Shown here: positions 7,325 through 14,938 of the stretch, one piece after another
How positions within the stretch are numbered: the stretch's first letter is position 1
Layout: each line of letters opens with the position of its first letter
Assembly (NCBI GenBank): GCA_024103195.1
Contig: JAGFIW010000063.1
Coordinates: 1-32,190 of the forward strand
Origin: Saprospiraceae bacterium
GTDB lineage: Bacteria > Bacteroidota > Bacteroidia > Chitinophagales > Saprospiraceae
Direction: 5' to 3'
Length of the DNA stretch: 32,190 nt
Notes under the pieces: generated by a model
The model's input: the letters and a program-made list of their open reading frames with translations, nothing else
Told to the model about the DNA's origin: nothing
Database searches by the model: none
Position numbers and translations under genes: made by a program

Positions 7325-8400
7325 TGAGGCGGAATGGGAGGAGATTGGCGGGACAACCATTTTTCCAGGGATCGTGCGGTGTCAAATCGCACCCCGCGGA
7401 ATCTTTCCGGAGGGGGCGTTCGAAAGGCTTGCCCGACATCGCGGAGAGCCGGCACGAAGGCAGATTTATAGGGTGAGAATTGCCCGTCCACAACCCACAG
7501 AAGTCGCTCGATCCCCATATGGTCAAAGGACCAGGATTGGAGATTATTGGCGTCTCTGATCTGGCTTCGTATGTCGCCGGCCATGCGACGGATGCTGCTT
7601 TCCAGGGGCTTGACCATGTCTTCAGGATTCGTCACCGTATTGCCATCCAGATAAGTGTACACTTCCGGATACCAGGCTGCGTGGTCGAGCAAGGCCCGCA
7701 ATTGCGACTCCCAATCCGGGAGTGAATGGATCCGGGCTACTGCCGCTTCACGGACAGCGGGTTCGTGGTACCGCCCGGTGAGTGCCAGCAGAGGCAGCAC
7801 GCCGCTGGAGGGTTCCCAATTCCGGATATCCGTCAGATGTTGCCCGATCCGGGCAGCATCTTCCATACGATGTTCCCGTACATGGGATTCCATACGGGCC
7901 GGGGCTCCCGCCGCCCAGCCCGTCAAGGCTGTCAAGAGTCCGACGGCACTCAAACCTGCTGTTGCCAGCAACGGCCATTGCCACAGCCAGACTGGCGCCT
8001 GATGCCGCCAGGAAGGAACGAGGAAAACCGCCAGGGCAGCCAGGGTCAGTCCCGGCAACCATATCAACGCATGGGAGGCGGCCAGCCATCGCAATGGCCC
8101 CAGGATGCCGGGCGCAGGCTCTGTCCGCAGGACACCAAAGAAAAATGCCCCCACCGCGACGGCAGCAGCACCTGCCAGCGGCACCAGGGACATGGGGAAG
8201 CTTTTGCCATCTCTCCGGATCATGACCACGGCTACCAGGACCAAACCGGCCAACAAGGTCAGGCAGGCGGCCATCAGGCCCAACCCGTATCCCATGGCCT
8301 GATCGCCGGCGAGATTTGGCCGGGGATAATGCAATGCCAGCAATCCTGCCCAGGCGAGGGCAGAAAGGCACCAACCCAAATATCCCAAGGCACTCGTCAT
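7321..8400 (-). CDS. Hypothetical protein with five membrane segments and a soluble C-terminal half
   Basis: A 359-residue protein of unrecognised family. Residues 1-165 contain five hydrophobic segments (about 5-23, 35-61, 70-91, 106-128, 138-165). The C-terminal 190 residues are soluble and helix-rich, with ARIGQHLTDIRNWEPSSGVL, REAAVARIHSLPDWESQLRA and ALLDHAAWYPEVYTYLDGN. This part reads like HEAT/TPR-style helical pairs, but no defined repeat is clear. The next gene starts within its stop codon (ATGA), so the two form an operon. Upstream lies the gene-free stretch at 8401-8866, and I see no convincing promoter box on this strand. An inner-membrane protein presenting a helical domain is the most that can be said. 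Confidence 0.65.
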   Translation of the reverse strand: MTSALGYLGWCLSALAWAGLLALHYPRPNLAGDQAMGYGLGLMAACLTLLAGLVLVAVVMIRRDGKSFPMSLVPLAGAAAVAVGAFFFGVLRTEPAPGILGPLRWLAASHALIWLPGLTLAALAVFLVPSWRHQAPVWLWQWPLLATAGLSAVGLLTALTGWAAGAPARMESHVREHRMEDAARIGQHLTDIRNWEPSSGVLPLLALTGRYHEPAVREAAVARIHSLPDWESQLRALLDHAAWYPEVYTYLDGNTVTNPEDMVKPLESSIRRMAGDIRSQIRDANNLQSWSFDHMGIERLLWVVDGQFSPYKSAFVPALRDVGQAFRTPPPERFRGVRFDTARSLEKWLSRQSPPIPPQ

Positions 8401-8866
8401 ACATTACCCGAAGGATGGAAGCTGTGGCAGAGATAATTTTATCCGGAAATCGGGTCCACCCCGTCTCGGGTGTACCTACCTGGTCACCTGTGGCCTTTCA
8501 TCTTCGACGGTCACAAAATTAAGACACCGGTTGTGGATGCGCCCTCATACGTCGGAGGACATGTCTAAGCAAATTTTAATACTTTCTAATCAAATATTAA
8601 GAATTGTTGACGAACGTTAGACCCAACTTTGTCGCGGCTACCGAAGCTAATATCATGTGAGCCTCTCACCCGGAATTTCCGGAATTTGATTCACAGGTAC
8701 GGTGCCCATCCCGAAAGCCCCCGGATGAATCGGAAATCCATTCTCCGACCCGTAGGGGAAACCATCGCATACAACGCACATTTTTCATGCCTGACGCCCA
8801 TATGCCAACGGGTATGTGTGCCAAAGAAATTGTTCATCCTCTATTCCATCAATGTCATCTTTTGTC
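8401..8866. other. Gene-free divergent region between an unknown membrane gene and the barrel/haloperoxidase pair
   Basis: A 466-bp stretch without a credible gene; short frames here lack family-like sequence. Its middle (about 8560-8625) is markedly AT-rich compared with the surroundings and contains a promoter-like element on the plus strand. A 13-bp interrupted palindrome CCGGAATTTCCGG lies at 8670-8682, partly a tandem repeat of GGAATTT. I see no tRNA, riboswitch or terminator with confidence. Confidence 0.5.
8604..8631 (+). promoter_or_regulatory. Candidate promoter upstream of the barrel/haloperoxidase unit
   Basis: TTG at 8604-8606, a 17-bp spacer and CAACTTTG at 8624-8631 fit the Bacteroidota pattern TTG-N(17-23)-TAnnTTTG with one mismatch. 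It lies at the edge of the AT-rich patch. It would leave a leader of roughly 230 nt before the ATG at 8867, much longer than elsewhere in this window. Confidence 0.3.
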
Positions 8867-9796
8867 ATGAAACACACTCTACTCTTCATCCTCGCTTTCC
8901 TCCTTTTCCGAGGGCCACATGATACCCTTCATGCCCAAACCCAAACGGACGGGATCATGATGCCTAAAGGCGATTTCTGTGTAGCCGTCATGGCCGAGAA
9001 CGGCACCTGGGATCAATACTGGGAAGGCACCCGGCTGATCAAAAATGACAACATCGGCACTCTTTCCCGGCTGACGGTCATGCCGATGATCGCCTACGGC
9101 ATCACCAACCGGATCATGGTCCTGGCCCAATTACCCTGGGTAAAGACGAAGGCTTCCGGCGGCCAGATGGCCGGTGTACAGGGCTTCCAGGATCTGGGAC
9201 TGGCCATCAAGGGAAATCTTTTTTCCCGGGACATCGGCAAAGGCACCCTGCACATTTTTGCCACCGGGGAGTACGCCCTGCCGGCGACGAATTATTTGTC
9301 CGACTACATGCCCTTCAGCCTTGGCCTGGGCGCTCATCAGATCACGGCCAGGGCCATGGTGCACTACCGTTGGGATATGGGCTTGTACCTGCGCGGAATG
9401 GGCGGCCATATCTGGAGGACATATACCCGGATTGAACGCGACTATTACTACAAGGATGGCAGTTACTACAGCGAGTGGATGGATGTACCCAATGCCGTCC
9501 ATGCACAGGCGGTAGCCGGATATTATTTCCTCAATGACCTCCTCCAGTTGGAACTGCAATACACCCTGTTGCATGCAACGGATGGGGATGACATTCGTAC
9601 CTGGAATCCTGCCCAGCCCACCAATCGCATGAACATGGACCTCGTAGGCGGAAGCCTGCGGTTTTATGCCCCCGGACAGCTCGCCGGACTGTCCGTCATC
9701 GCCGGATATCAACACACGGTAGCCGGTCGCAATGTGGGCCAAACCTCCGCCCTTTTCGGCGGTATCACTTACCAATTCAATATCCTCAATCGCTGA
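8867..9796 (+). CDS. Outer-membrane beta-barrel protein, transporter-like (MetA-pathway/PF13557-type)
   Basis: A 309-residue protein with a signal peptide (MKHTLLFILAFLLFRGP...LHAQ, cleavage near residue 24). The mature part is made of alternating amphipathic strands with many Tyr/Trp girdle residues: LTVMPMIAYGITNRIMVLAQ, GFQDLGLAIKGNLF, AQAVAGYYFLNDLLQLELQY and the final TSALFGGITYQFNI. The layout resembles proteins annotated as transporter or 'putative MetA-pathway of phenol degradation', small barrels of unproven substrate. I start at the ATG at 8867; one at 8852 would add five residues before the signal. The gene is followed after 11 bp by the haloperoxidase-like lipoprotein, so they are almost certainly one transcription unit acting at the outer membrane. 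Confidence 0.72.
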   Translation: MKHTLLFILAFLLFRGPHDTLHAQTQTDGIMMPKGDFCVAVMAENGTWDQYWEGTRLIKNDNIGTLSRLTVMPMIAYGITNRIMVLAQLPWVKTKASGGQMAGVQGFQDLGLAIKGNLFSRDIGKGTLHIFATGEYALPATNYLSDYMPFSLGLGAHQITARAMVHYRWDMGLYLRGMGGHIWRTYTRIERDYYYKDGSYYSEWMDVPNAVHAQAVAGYYFLNDLLQLELQYTLLHATDGDDIRTWNPAQPTNRMNMDLVGGSLRFYAPGQLAGLSVIAGYQHTVAGRNVGQTSALFGGITYQFNILNR

Positions 9797-9807
9797 ATGT
9801 ACGACCT

Positions 9808-11346
9808 ATGAAAAAGCTGCACATTTTATGGATCTTCCTGGCCATGACGGCTGTATGGGCCGGCTGCCGGAAAGAACTCCTGACAGAAGCCTCCTACTCG
9901 GACTATATCTATGCCTCCATCGATGAGAACGGAGGTACCTGGACCACCACACTGATCAATGCTCCGGCAGATATTCCGATACCGGCTCCGGAGGCAACGG
10001 GTTCGGCCAGCTATCAGGCCGAACTGGCCACCCTGCGTTCGCAGACCACCGGCCTCACGCAAGCGCAAAAAAACCAGGTGGCCTATTGGACCAACAATCC
10101 GTTGTTGCGCTGGAATGAAATTGCCAACGAACTGGCCGCCAAATACAACCTCATCCCGCCCCCCAATCCGGACGGGACCTACACCCTGCCCAATCCGGCC
10201 AATCCCGGCGCATTTCCCAACTTCCCGTTTGCGCACCCGCCGTACACCTGCCGGATGCTGGCTTATCTCAGTACCGCTCAATTCGATGGACTGATTACGG
10301 CCTGGCATTACAAATTTCAATACGGACGGCCGGCGCCATACAAGACGGATCCGGCCATTACGCCGGCTTACAAGGACAATCCCCTGCCTTCCTATCCTTC
10401 GGATGGAGCGGTGATCGCCACGGTGTCAGAGGCCATCCTGGGGGCCATGTTTCCATTGGAAAAGGAATACCTGGCAGGTCTTGCCGCCGACCATATCGCC
10501 AGCCTCACCTGGGCAGGTGTAGCGGTGGCCAGTGACATAGAGGCCGGCAAAACCATCGGACAGGCCATTGGACAGGCAGCCCTGGCCAGAGCCGCCGGTG
10601 ACGGGATGAGCAAGGCACAGACACCAAAACCCGTTTCTGATTCGATCAAGAACGCCGCCAAGGACAAATACGGTTGGCAGTGGGACAATCAGGAGAGTCC
10701 GGTACGTCCCGTAGGGCTCACCCCGTTGTTCGGTAATGTCAGGACATGGAACCTGCCTTCGGTGGAACTCACGCGTCCGCCTGTTCCACCGGCTCCCGGC
10801 ACACCTGAATTTGAAGAAGCCGCCAAGGAATTGAAGGACTACCAGAAAAACCTGACGGAAGAACAGCGTAAGATCGCCAACTGGTGGTCGGACGGGCTGG
10901 GTACCTATACCCCGCCAGGCCACTGGAATCGTTTTGCCAAGGACGTGATCATCAAGTACCAACTCAATCCGCTGCGATCTGCAAGGGTCATGGCCTACAT
11001 GAACCAGGCGATCCAGGATGCGGGCATCAGTTGTTGGGACGCCAAATACCATTATCACTACCCGCGTCCCATCCAGGCCATCCCCGGTTTCAAGACCATT
11101 CTCGGCACGCCCAATTTTCCGGCCTACACTTCAGGACATAGCACCTTTTCCGCCGCTGCTGCGGACGTGCTGTCCTACCTCTTTCCGGAAGAAACGGCCA
11201 CCTTCAAGGCATGGGCGGAGGAAGCCGCCATCTCCCGGGTTTACGGAGGTATTCATTACCGCTTTGATGCCGAAGCGGGATTGACCCAAGGCCGTCAGGT
11301 CGCAGCCTACACGTTGGAGAAAGCCCGCCAGGACGGCGCCGATTAA
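9808..11346 (+). CDS. Vanadium-haloperoxidase/PAP2-like lipoprotein with tandem, partly degenerate domains
   Basis: A 512-residue protein with a lipoprotein signal (lipobox VWAGC, Cys20). The C-terminal half carries the full vanadate/phosphate-binding set of the PAP2/haloperoxidase superfamily: K413 with RP at 420-421 (KYHYHYPRP), SGH at 442-444 (AYTSGHSTFSAAAAD) and SRVYGGIHYRFD at 476-487 with H483 and D487. The N-terminal half mirrors this order: KFQYGRP at 169-175, PSYPSDG at 194-200 and SLTWAGVAVASD at 232-243. It has lost both histidines and the arginine, so it looks like an inactive duplicate. The activity could be halide oxidation or phosphate-ester hydrolysis; sequence alone does not tell. 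It is paired with the barrel gene upstream and is followed by a terminator. Confidence 0.85.
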   Translation: MKKLHILWIFLAMTAVWAGCRKELLTEASYSDYIYASIDENGGTWTTTLINAPADIPIPAPEATGSASYQAELATLRSQTTGLTQAQKNQVAYWTNNPLLRWNEIANELAAKYNLIPPPNPDGTYTLPNPANPGAFPNFPFAHPPYTCRMLAYLSTAQFDGLITAWHYKFQYGRPAPYKTDPAITPAYKDNPLPSYPSDGAVIATVSEAILGAMFPLEKEYLAGLAADHIASLTWAGVAVASDIEAGKTIGQAIGQAALARAAGDGMSKAQTPKPVSDSIKNAAKDKYGWQWDNQESPVRPVGLTPLFGNVRTWNLPSVELTRPPVPPAPGTPEFEEAAKELKDYQKNLTEEQRKIANWWSDGLGTYTPPGHWNRFAKDVIIKYQLNPLRSARVMAYMNQAIQDAGISCWDAKYHYHYPRPIQAIPGFKTILGTPNFPAYTSGHSTFSAAAADVLSYLFPEETATFKAWAEEAAISRVYGGIHYRFDAEAGLTQGRQVAAYTLEKARQDGAD

Positions 11347-11370
11347 GGAATAATAATGAGGCATAGACGG

Positions 11371-11414
11371 AACCCGGATCGTGGAGGATTGAATGCCTTC
11401 CGGTCCGGGTTTTT
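11371..11414 (+). terminator. Intrinsic terminator after the haloperoxidase-like gene
   Basis: AACCCGGA at 11371-11378 pairs perfectly with TCCGGGTT at 11404-11411, extendable by two pairs including one wobble. The stem runs straight into TTTTT at 11410-11414 and a further T-rich stretch. It sits 24 bp after the stop codon at 11346. Confidence 0.75.
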
Positions 11415-11426
11415 GGTTTTTGTCCA

Positions 11427-11455
11427 TTGCCTGCAGCCCCCTTTCCCTATCTTGC
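11427..11455 (+). promoter_or_regulatory. Promoter-like element before the DUF5686 gene
   Basis: TTG at 11427-11429, an 18-bp spacer and TATCTTGC at 11448-11455, ending 19 nt before the ATG at 11475. It lies just behind the preceding terminator. This is the best-spaced two-part promoter candidate in the window, although the last two bases of the -7 box deviate from TAnnTTTG. Confidence 0.42.
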
Positions 11456-11474
11456 GCCACGTTTTGACCGCACA

Positions 11475-13940
11475 ATGGCGTGGATTGATCATTTCATGTT
11501 CATGGGTCTTTGGGCCCTGTTCACGCCCGGCATCCTGACCGGTCAGCTCACGGGCACCATCACCGGCGGAGACAGCGAGCCCCTCCCTTTCGCCACCGTC
11601 CATCTCAAAGGCACCACCCGCGGTGTCAGCGCCAACGAACAAGGCGTTTACCGGTTTGATCTCGAACCGGGGAATCACGAAGTCGTGTTCCAGTACATCG
11701 GACACACCGCCCAAACCCGTCAGGTCAGGATGGGGACCGGCATCCAGACCCTCCATGTCCAACTGATACCGACGGGGATAGCGTTGGAAGAATTGGTAGT
11801 GATTGCAGGGGAAGATCCTGCGTACGCACTCATCCGCGAGGCCATCCAAAGACGCACCTACCATCGTGACAGGCTTCGCGGGTACACTTGCCGGGCCTAT
11901 ATCAAAGGCGGGATCCGGATCTTGCAAACCCCCGACTCCCTGCTGGGCGGTGCTCTTCGCAAGGCCATCGGAGAGGACAGCACCGGGTTTCTGTACTTGT
12001 CCGAATCGGAGGCGGAAGTAGCCTTTGAGCGGCCTGACAAGAGGAAAGAGGTCATGATTTCCTCCCGGGTCAGTGGCAACAGCAACGGATTCTCGTTCAA
12101 CCAGTTCGGTATCCTGGACTTCTATGAAAACACGCTTCTGGCAGGTCGGCCCCTCGTCAATCCAATCGCTGACAATGCCCTGGATTATTATCGGTACCGA
12201 TTGGTGCGTTCCTTCTCGGACCAGGACGGTCGGGAAATCCACGAAATAAATGTCCTCCCCAAACGCAGTGAAGATCCTGTTTTCCGGGGCACTCTGTTTT
12301 TGCATGGCGACAATTTCCATTTGCACAGCCTGGATCTGTTCACGCTGCGTGGAAATACCAAAATTGACTTGATCGACACCTTGGCCGTCCGCCAGTCATT
12401 TCTCCCCGTTGGAGATGGATATTGGCCTCTCTTCCAGCAGACCCTGCAATTCTCGCTCAGGATCATGGGCATTGTATTCGGCGGCAATTTCACCTCCGTG
12501 ACCTCCGACTACGTCATCAATCCCGTTTTCCCTGCGGGCACGTTTACCCGCGAGATCATGACGGTGCGCGAGGAAGCCAATCAAAAAGATGCGGACTACT
12601 GGGAGCAGCACCGCCCTATCCCCCTGACGCCTTCCGAAACACAGGATTACATCCGGAAAGACAGTCTGGCCATTGTGCGCAGCAGCAAGGAATATCTCGA
12701 TTCCCTTGACGGGGTTCGCAATCAGTTGCGCCCCGGCCATCTGTTGACCGGATACACCTGGCGCAACAGTTGGACGGGCCACCGCTTCCACCTCGCGGCA
12801 AAATCCGACTGGTTCAATGCCGTTCAGGGTTGGACATTGGGCGTTGCGCCCCGGTGGGAGCGCACCTGGAAGGAACGGCCCGGGAGGAAACTCGACATCG
12901 GAGGTTACTATCTCTTCGGGTTCATGGACAACCAACACCGGGGACTCGGGGAAATTTTGTGGCAGCGCAATGCCGTTGACCGCACCTGGCTGCGGCTTCT
13001 GGCTGCCCATGAAGTGCGCGACCTCAATCCTGTCCACACCTTTCCGCGAAGTTATGACGCTACCCTGCTGCTTTGGGAAAAGGCCGGCGTACTCCGGTTT
13101 TTCGAGACCACCCGGACGAGTCTGGAGGCAGGAAGCGAGATCTTCCCCGGTTGGTCCGTCAAAGCACAGGCAGGGGTGGACCGCCGACGCCCGCTGACCA
13201 ACCAGACAGAGTATTCCTGGTCGGACGCCGAACACCCTCACGCATCCAATGACGATCTGGGAGTACCCGCCTGGAGCGCCCGCCTGGGGGCCAACACGCA
13301 CGCCGTCTGGCAGGCTTCGGTATCCTGGCAGCCCGGCGTCCGGTTTATCCAATATCCCGACCAGCGGTTTGTGCTCCCTGCTTCCTACCCAACGTTCACA
13401 TTCTCCTACAACGGGGGGAAGAGGGTGGACCCGGGCAGCGGCAGTTTCCATGCCCTCCGTCTGGGTCTGACCGCTACCCGTCAGGTCAGTACCGTGTGGG
13501 GGGCCTGGTCCTACAAACTGGTCGGCGGATATTTTCCGGATCCCCCTGAATTCTACCACGACATGGCGCATTTCGCGGGGAATGTGCGCATGGTCCTCCA
13601 GGATGCCCGCGATCCTTCCTTCCGCGCTTTACCCTTGTATGCCCGCAGTACGCGCAAGACTTTCGTCGAAGTTCATCAGTTGTGGGATGACAACAGCTTT
13701 CTGTTTGACCGGATTCCCGGCGTCCGGCGACTGGGTCTGGCGCTGCAATACGGCGTCAGCCATTTGTGGACGGAGGAAGCCGGCCATTTCACCGAAGCCT
13801 CTCTGGGCATTACCCGGATCGGCTTCAAACTCTTCCGGCCTTTCAGCATCCATGGCGTAGCGGTGTGGGAAGACGGGCGGTACAGCGGTCTGTTCTTTCG
13901 CCTGGGCATCATGCCTTTCCCGGATGTCGTTGCCCCCTGA
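11475..13940 (+). CDS. DUF5686 / carboxypeptidase-regulatory-like domain outer-membrane protein
   Basis: An 821-residue protein. A signal peptide spans about residues 1-24. Residues about 25-110 form a CarboxypepD_reg-like beta-sandwich (LPFATVHLKGTTRGVSANEQ, then GVYRFDLEPGNHEVVFQYIG), as found at the N-terminus of TonB-dependent and other Bacteroidota outer-membrane proteins. The rest matches DUF5686: the opening EDPAYALIREAIQRRTYHRD, YTCRAYIKGG, and a long beta-strand-rich region ending FFRLGIMPFPDV. It is probably a surface or outer-membrane protein; no TonB box or plug domain is seen and its function is unknown. A TTG at 11427 would place the signal peptide internally, so the ATG is preferred. 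The DCC protein starts inside its stop codon. Confidence 0.8.
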   Translation: MAWIDHFMFMGLWALFTPGILTGQLTGTITGGDSEPLPFATVHLKGTTRGVSANEQGVYRFDLEPGNHEVVFQYIGHTAQTRQVRMGTGIQTLHVQLIPTGIALEELVVIAGEDPAYALIREAIQRRTYHRDRLRGYTCRAYIKGGIRILQTPDSLLGGALRKAIGEDSTGFLYLSESEAEVAFERPDKRKEVMISSRVSGNSNGFSFNQFGILDFYENTLLAGRPLVNPIADNALDYYRYRLVRSFSDQDGREIHEINVLPKRSEDPVFRGTLFLHGDNFHLHSLDLFTLRGNTKIDLIDTLAVRQSFLPVGDGYWPLFQQTLQFSLRIMGIVFGGNFTSVTSDYVINPVFPAGTFTREIMTVREEANQKDADYWEQHRPIPLTPSETQDYIRKDSLAIVRSSKEYLDSLDGVRNQLRPGHLLTGYTWRNSWTGHRFHLAAKSDWFNAVQGWTLGVAPRWERTWKERPGRKLDIGGYYLFGFMDNQHRGLGEILWQRNAVDRTWLRLLAAHEVRDLNPVHTFPRSYDATLLLWEKAGVLRFFETTRTSLEAGSEIFPGWSVKAQAGVDRRRPLTNQTEYSWSDAEHPHASNDDLGVPAWSARLGANTHAVWQASVSWQPGVRFIQYPDQRFVLPASYPTFTFSYNGGKRVDPGSGSFHALRLGLTATRQVSTVWGAWSYKLVGGYFPDPPEFYHDMAHFAGNVRMVLQDARDPSFRALPLYARSTRKTFVEVHQLWDDNSFLFDRIPGVRRLGLALQYGVSHLWTEEAGHFTEASLGITRIGFKLFRPFSIHGVAVWEDGRYSGLFFRLGIMPFPDVVAP

Positions 13941-14422
13941 TGCCTGTCGAACCAAGGTCCCGGACCTGCTGTTTGACTTTTGTGTCCAGGATTATTTTTT
14001 ATGACGGCCCCTGCCAGTTGTGCCAATGGTGGGTCCGTTTCCTTCTTCGTGCCGACAAGGAGGCGCTATGGCAATTTGCCTCCCTGCAATCTCCCCTGGC
14101 CCGGCATCTCGGCTTGGGAGAGGCCGCCGGGGGAGACCAGGATAGTGTCGTGGTCTGGGAAAACGGCAAAACCTGGTTTCGGTCCGGTGCGGTGATCGTG
14201 ATCCTGGACCGGATGGGAGGACGATGGCGAATGATGGCCAAGTTGCTGCGCCTAGTTCCTTTGCGATGGAGGGACGGTGTTTACCGGTTTGTAGCCCGGT
14301 ATCGGAATCGTTGGTGGGGACGCACCGACGCATGCCTCATTCCCCCACCCCATGTGCGGCACCGTTTCCTCGAAGATGTACCCGAAAAGATGGGCGGATG
14401 CACCGCCACCGTCAAGCATTGA
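13940..14422 (+). CDS. DCC-family thiol-disulfide oxidoreductase-like protein (DUF393)
   Basis: A 160-residue protein with the DUF393 hallmark: IIFYDGPCQLCQWWVRFLL at residues 18-36, giving DGPCxxC (Cys25, Cys28). Then come FASLQSPLARHLG, the strand DSVVVWENGKTWFRSGAVI and the tail VYRFVARYRNRWWG. The fold is thioredoxin-like and the members are predicted redox proteins without a settled substrate. The ATG at 13940 shares its A with the TGA of the DUF5686 gene, which implies coupling. A GTG at 13981 just before SRIIFYDG would give a 146-residue form closer to the family's usual N-terminus, so the start is uncertain. Its last 11 bp overlap the convergent membrane-protein gene. Confidence 0.82.
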   Translation: MPVEPRSRTCCLTFVSRIIFYDGPCQLCQWWVRFLLRADKEALWQFASLQSPLARHLGLGEAAGGDQDSVVVWENGKTWFRSGAVIVILDRMGGRWRMMAKLLRLVPLRWRDGVYRFVARYRNRWWGRTDACLIPPPHVRHRFLEDVPEKMGGCTATVKH

Positions 14423-14825
14423 CGTTTCGCCGGGGCGGCATCAGGCTCGCCCGGCGTCCCAGCAAGGCATCCACCAGGAGGAGCACAAAACTGGCATACC
14501 AAAGCCACAGACCCCAATCACCCGCTACGGGCAGCAGAGCTCCGGATCCTTCTGCAGGTACCTCCCTGATCAGGAAAGCGGGTGTGGCCAGGAGAAGGCC
14601 AACGGCAAGCACCAGGGTTCTGATGAGGCCGGTGCGTTGGATGAACGACCACAGGAAGAACAGGTTGGCCAGCCACGGCAATCCGAAAAAAAGATTGAAA
14701 TCCACCAGGCCCACGACCCCGAACAAAAGCACATGGTACCCCTTCAGGTCACTTCCCTGAAAGGCAGGCAAAAACAAAGCGATGGCATAACAGGCCACCG
14801 CGACCCAGCGGAGTGGATGCAGCAT
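14412..14825 (-). CDS. Hypothetical small integral membrane protein
   Basis: A 137-residue protein with four or five hydrophobic segments (about 6-22, 30-48, 49-62, 68-85, 103-122) and a positively charged tail (LGRRASLMPPRRNVNA), which suggests that the C-terminus faces the cytoplasm. I recognise no family motif. The 3' end overlaps the end of the DCC gene by 11 bp in convergent orientation, so it does not share a promoter with it. On the other side it diverges from proC across 113 bp. A -7-like GAACTTTG lies 26 nt before its start. The frame is open and membrane-like throughout, so it is probably real; its role is unknown. Confidence 0.6.
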   Translation of the reverse strand: MLHPLRWVAVACYAIALFLPAFQGSDLKGYHVLLFGVVGLVDFNLFFGLPWLANLFFLWSFIQRTGLIRTLVLAVGLLLATPAFLIREVPAEGSGALLPVAGDWGLWLWYASFVLLLVDALLGRRASLMPPRRNVNA

Positions 14826-14851
14826 AGGGTGTGGCGGGGTTCGGTGGGATT

Positions 14852-14859
14852 CAAAGTTC
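14852..14859 (-). promoter_or_regulatory. Weak -7-like box before the small membrane protein
   Basis: The minus strand reads GAACTTTG, one fixed mismatch from TAnnTTTG, 26 nt before the ATG at 14825, about the same distance as the asnS box. No -33 TTG is seen. Confidence 0.22.
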
Positions 14860-14938
14860 CGGATAATTCTTCATTTGCCGGAAGGTTCCCCAGGACAGGC
14901 AGCCGGCATTTGGCTTTCTTTTTGCCGGGAGGACCCTC

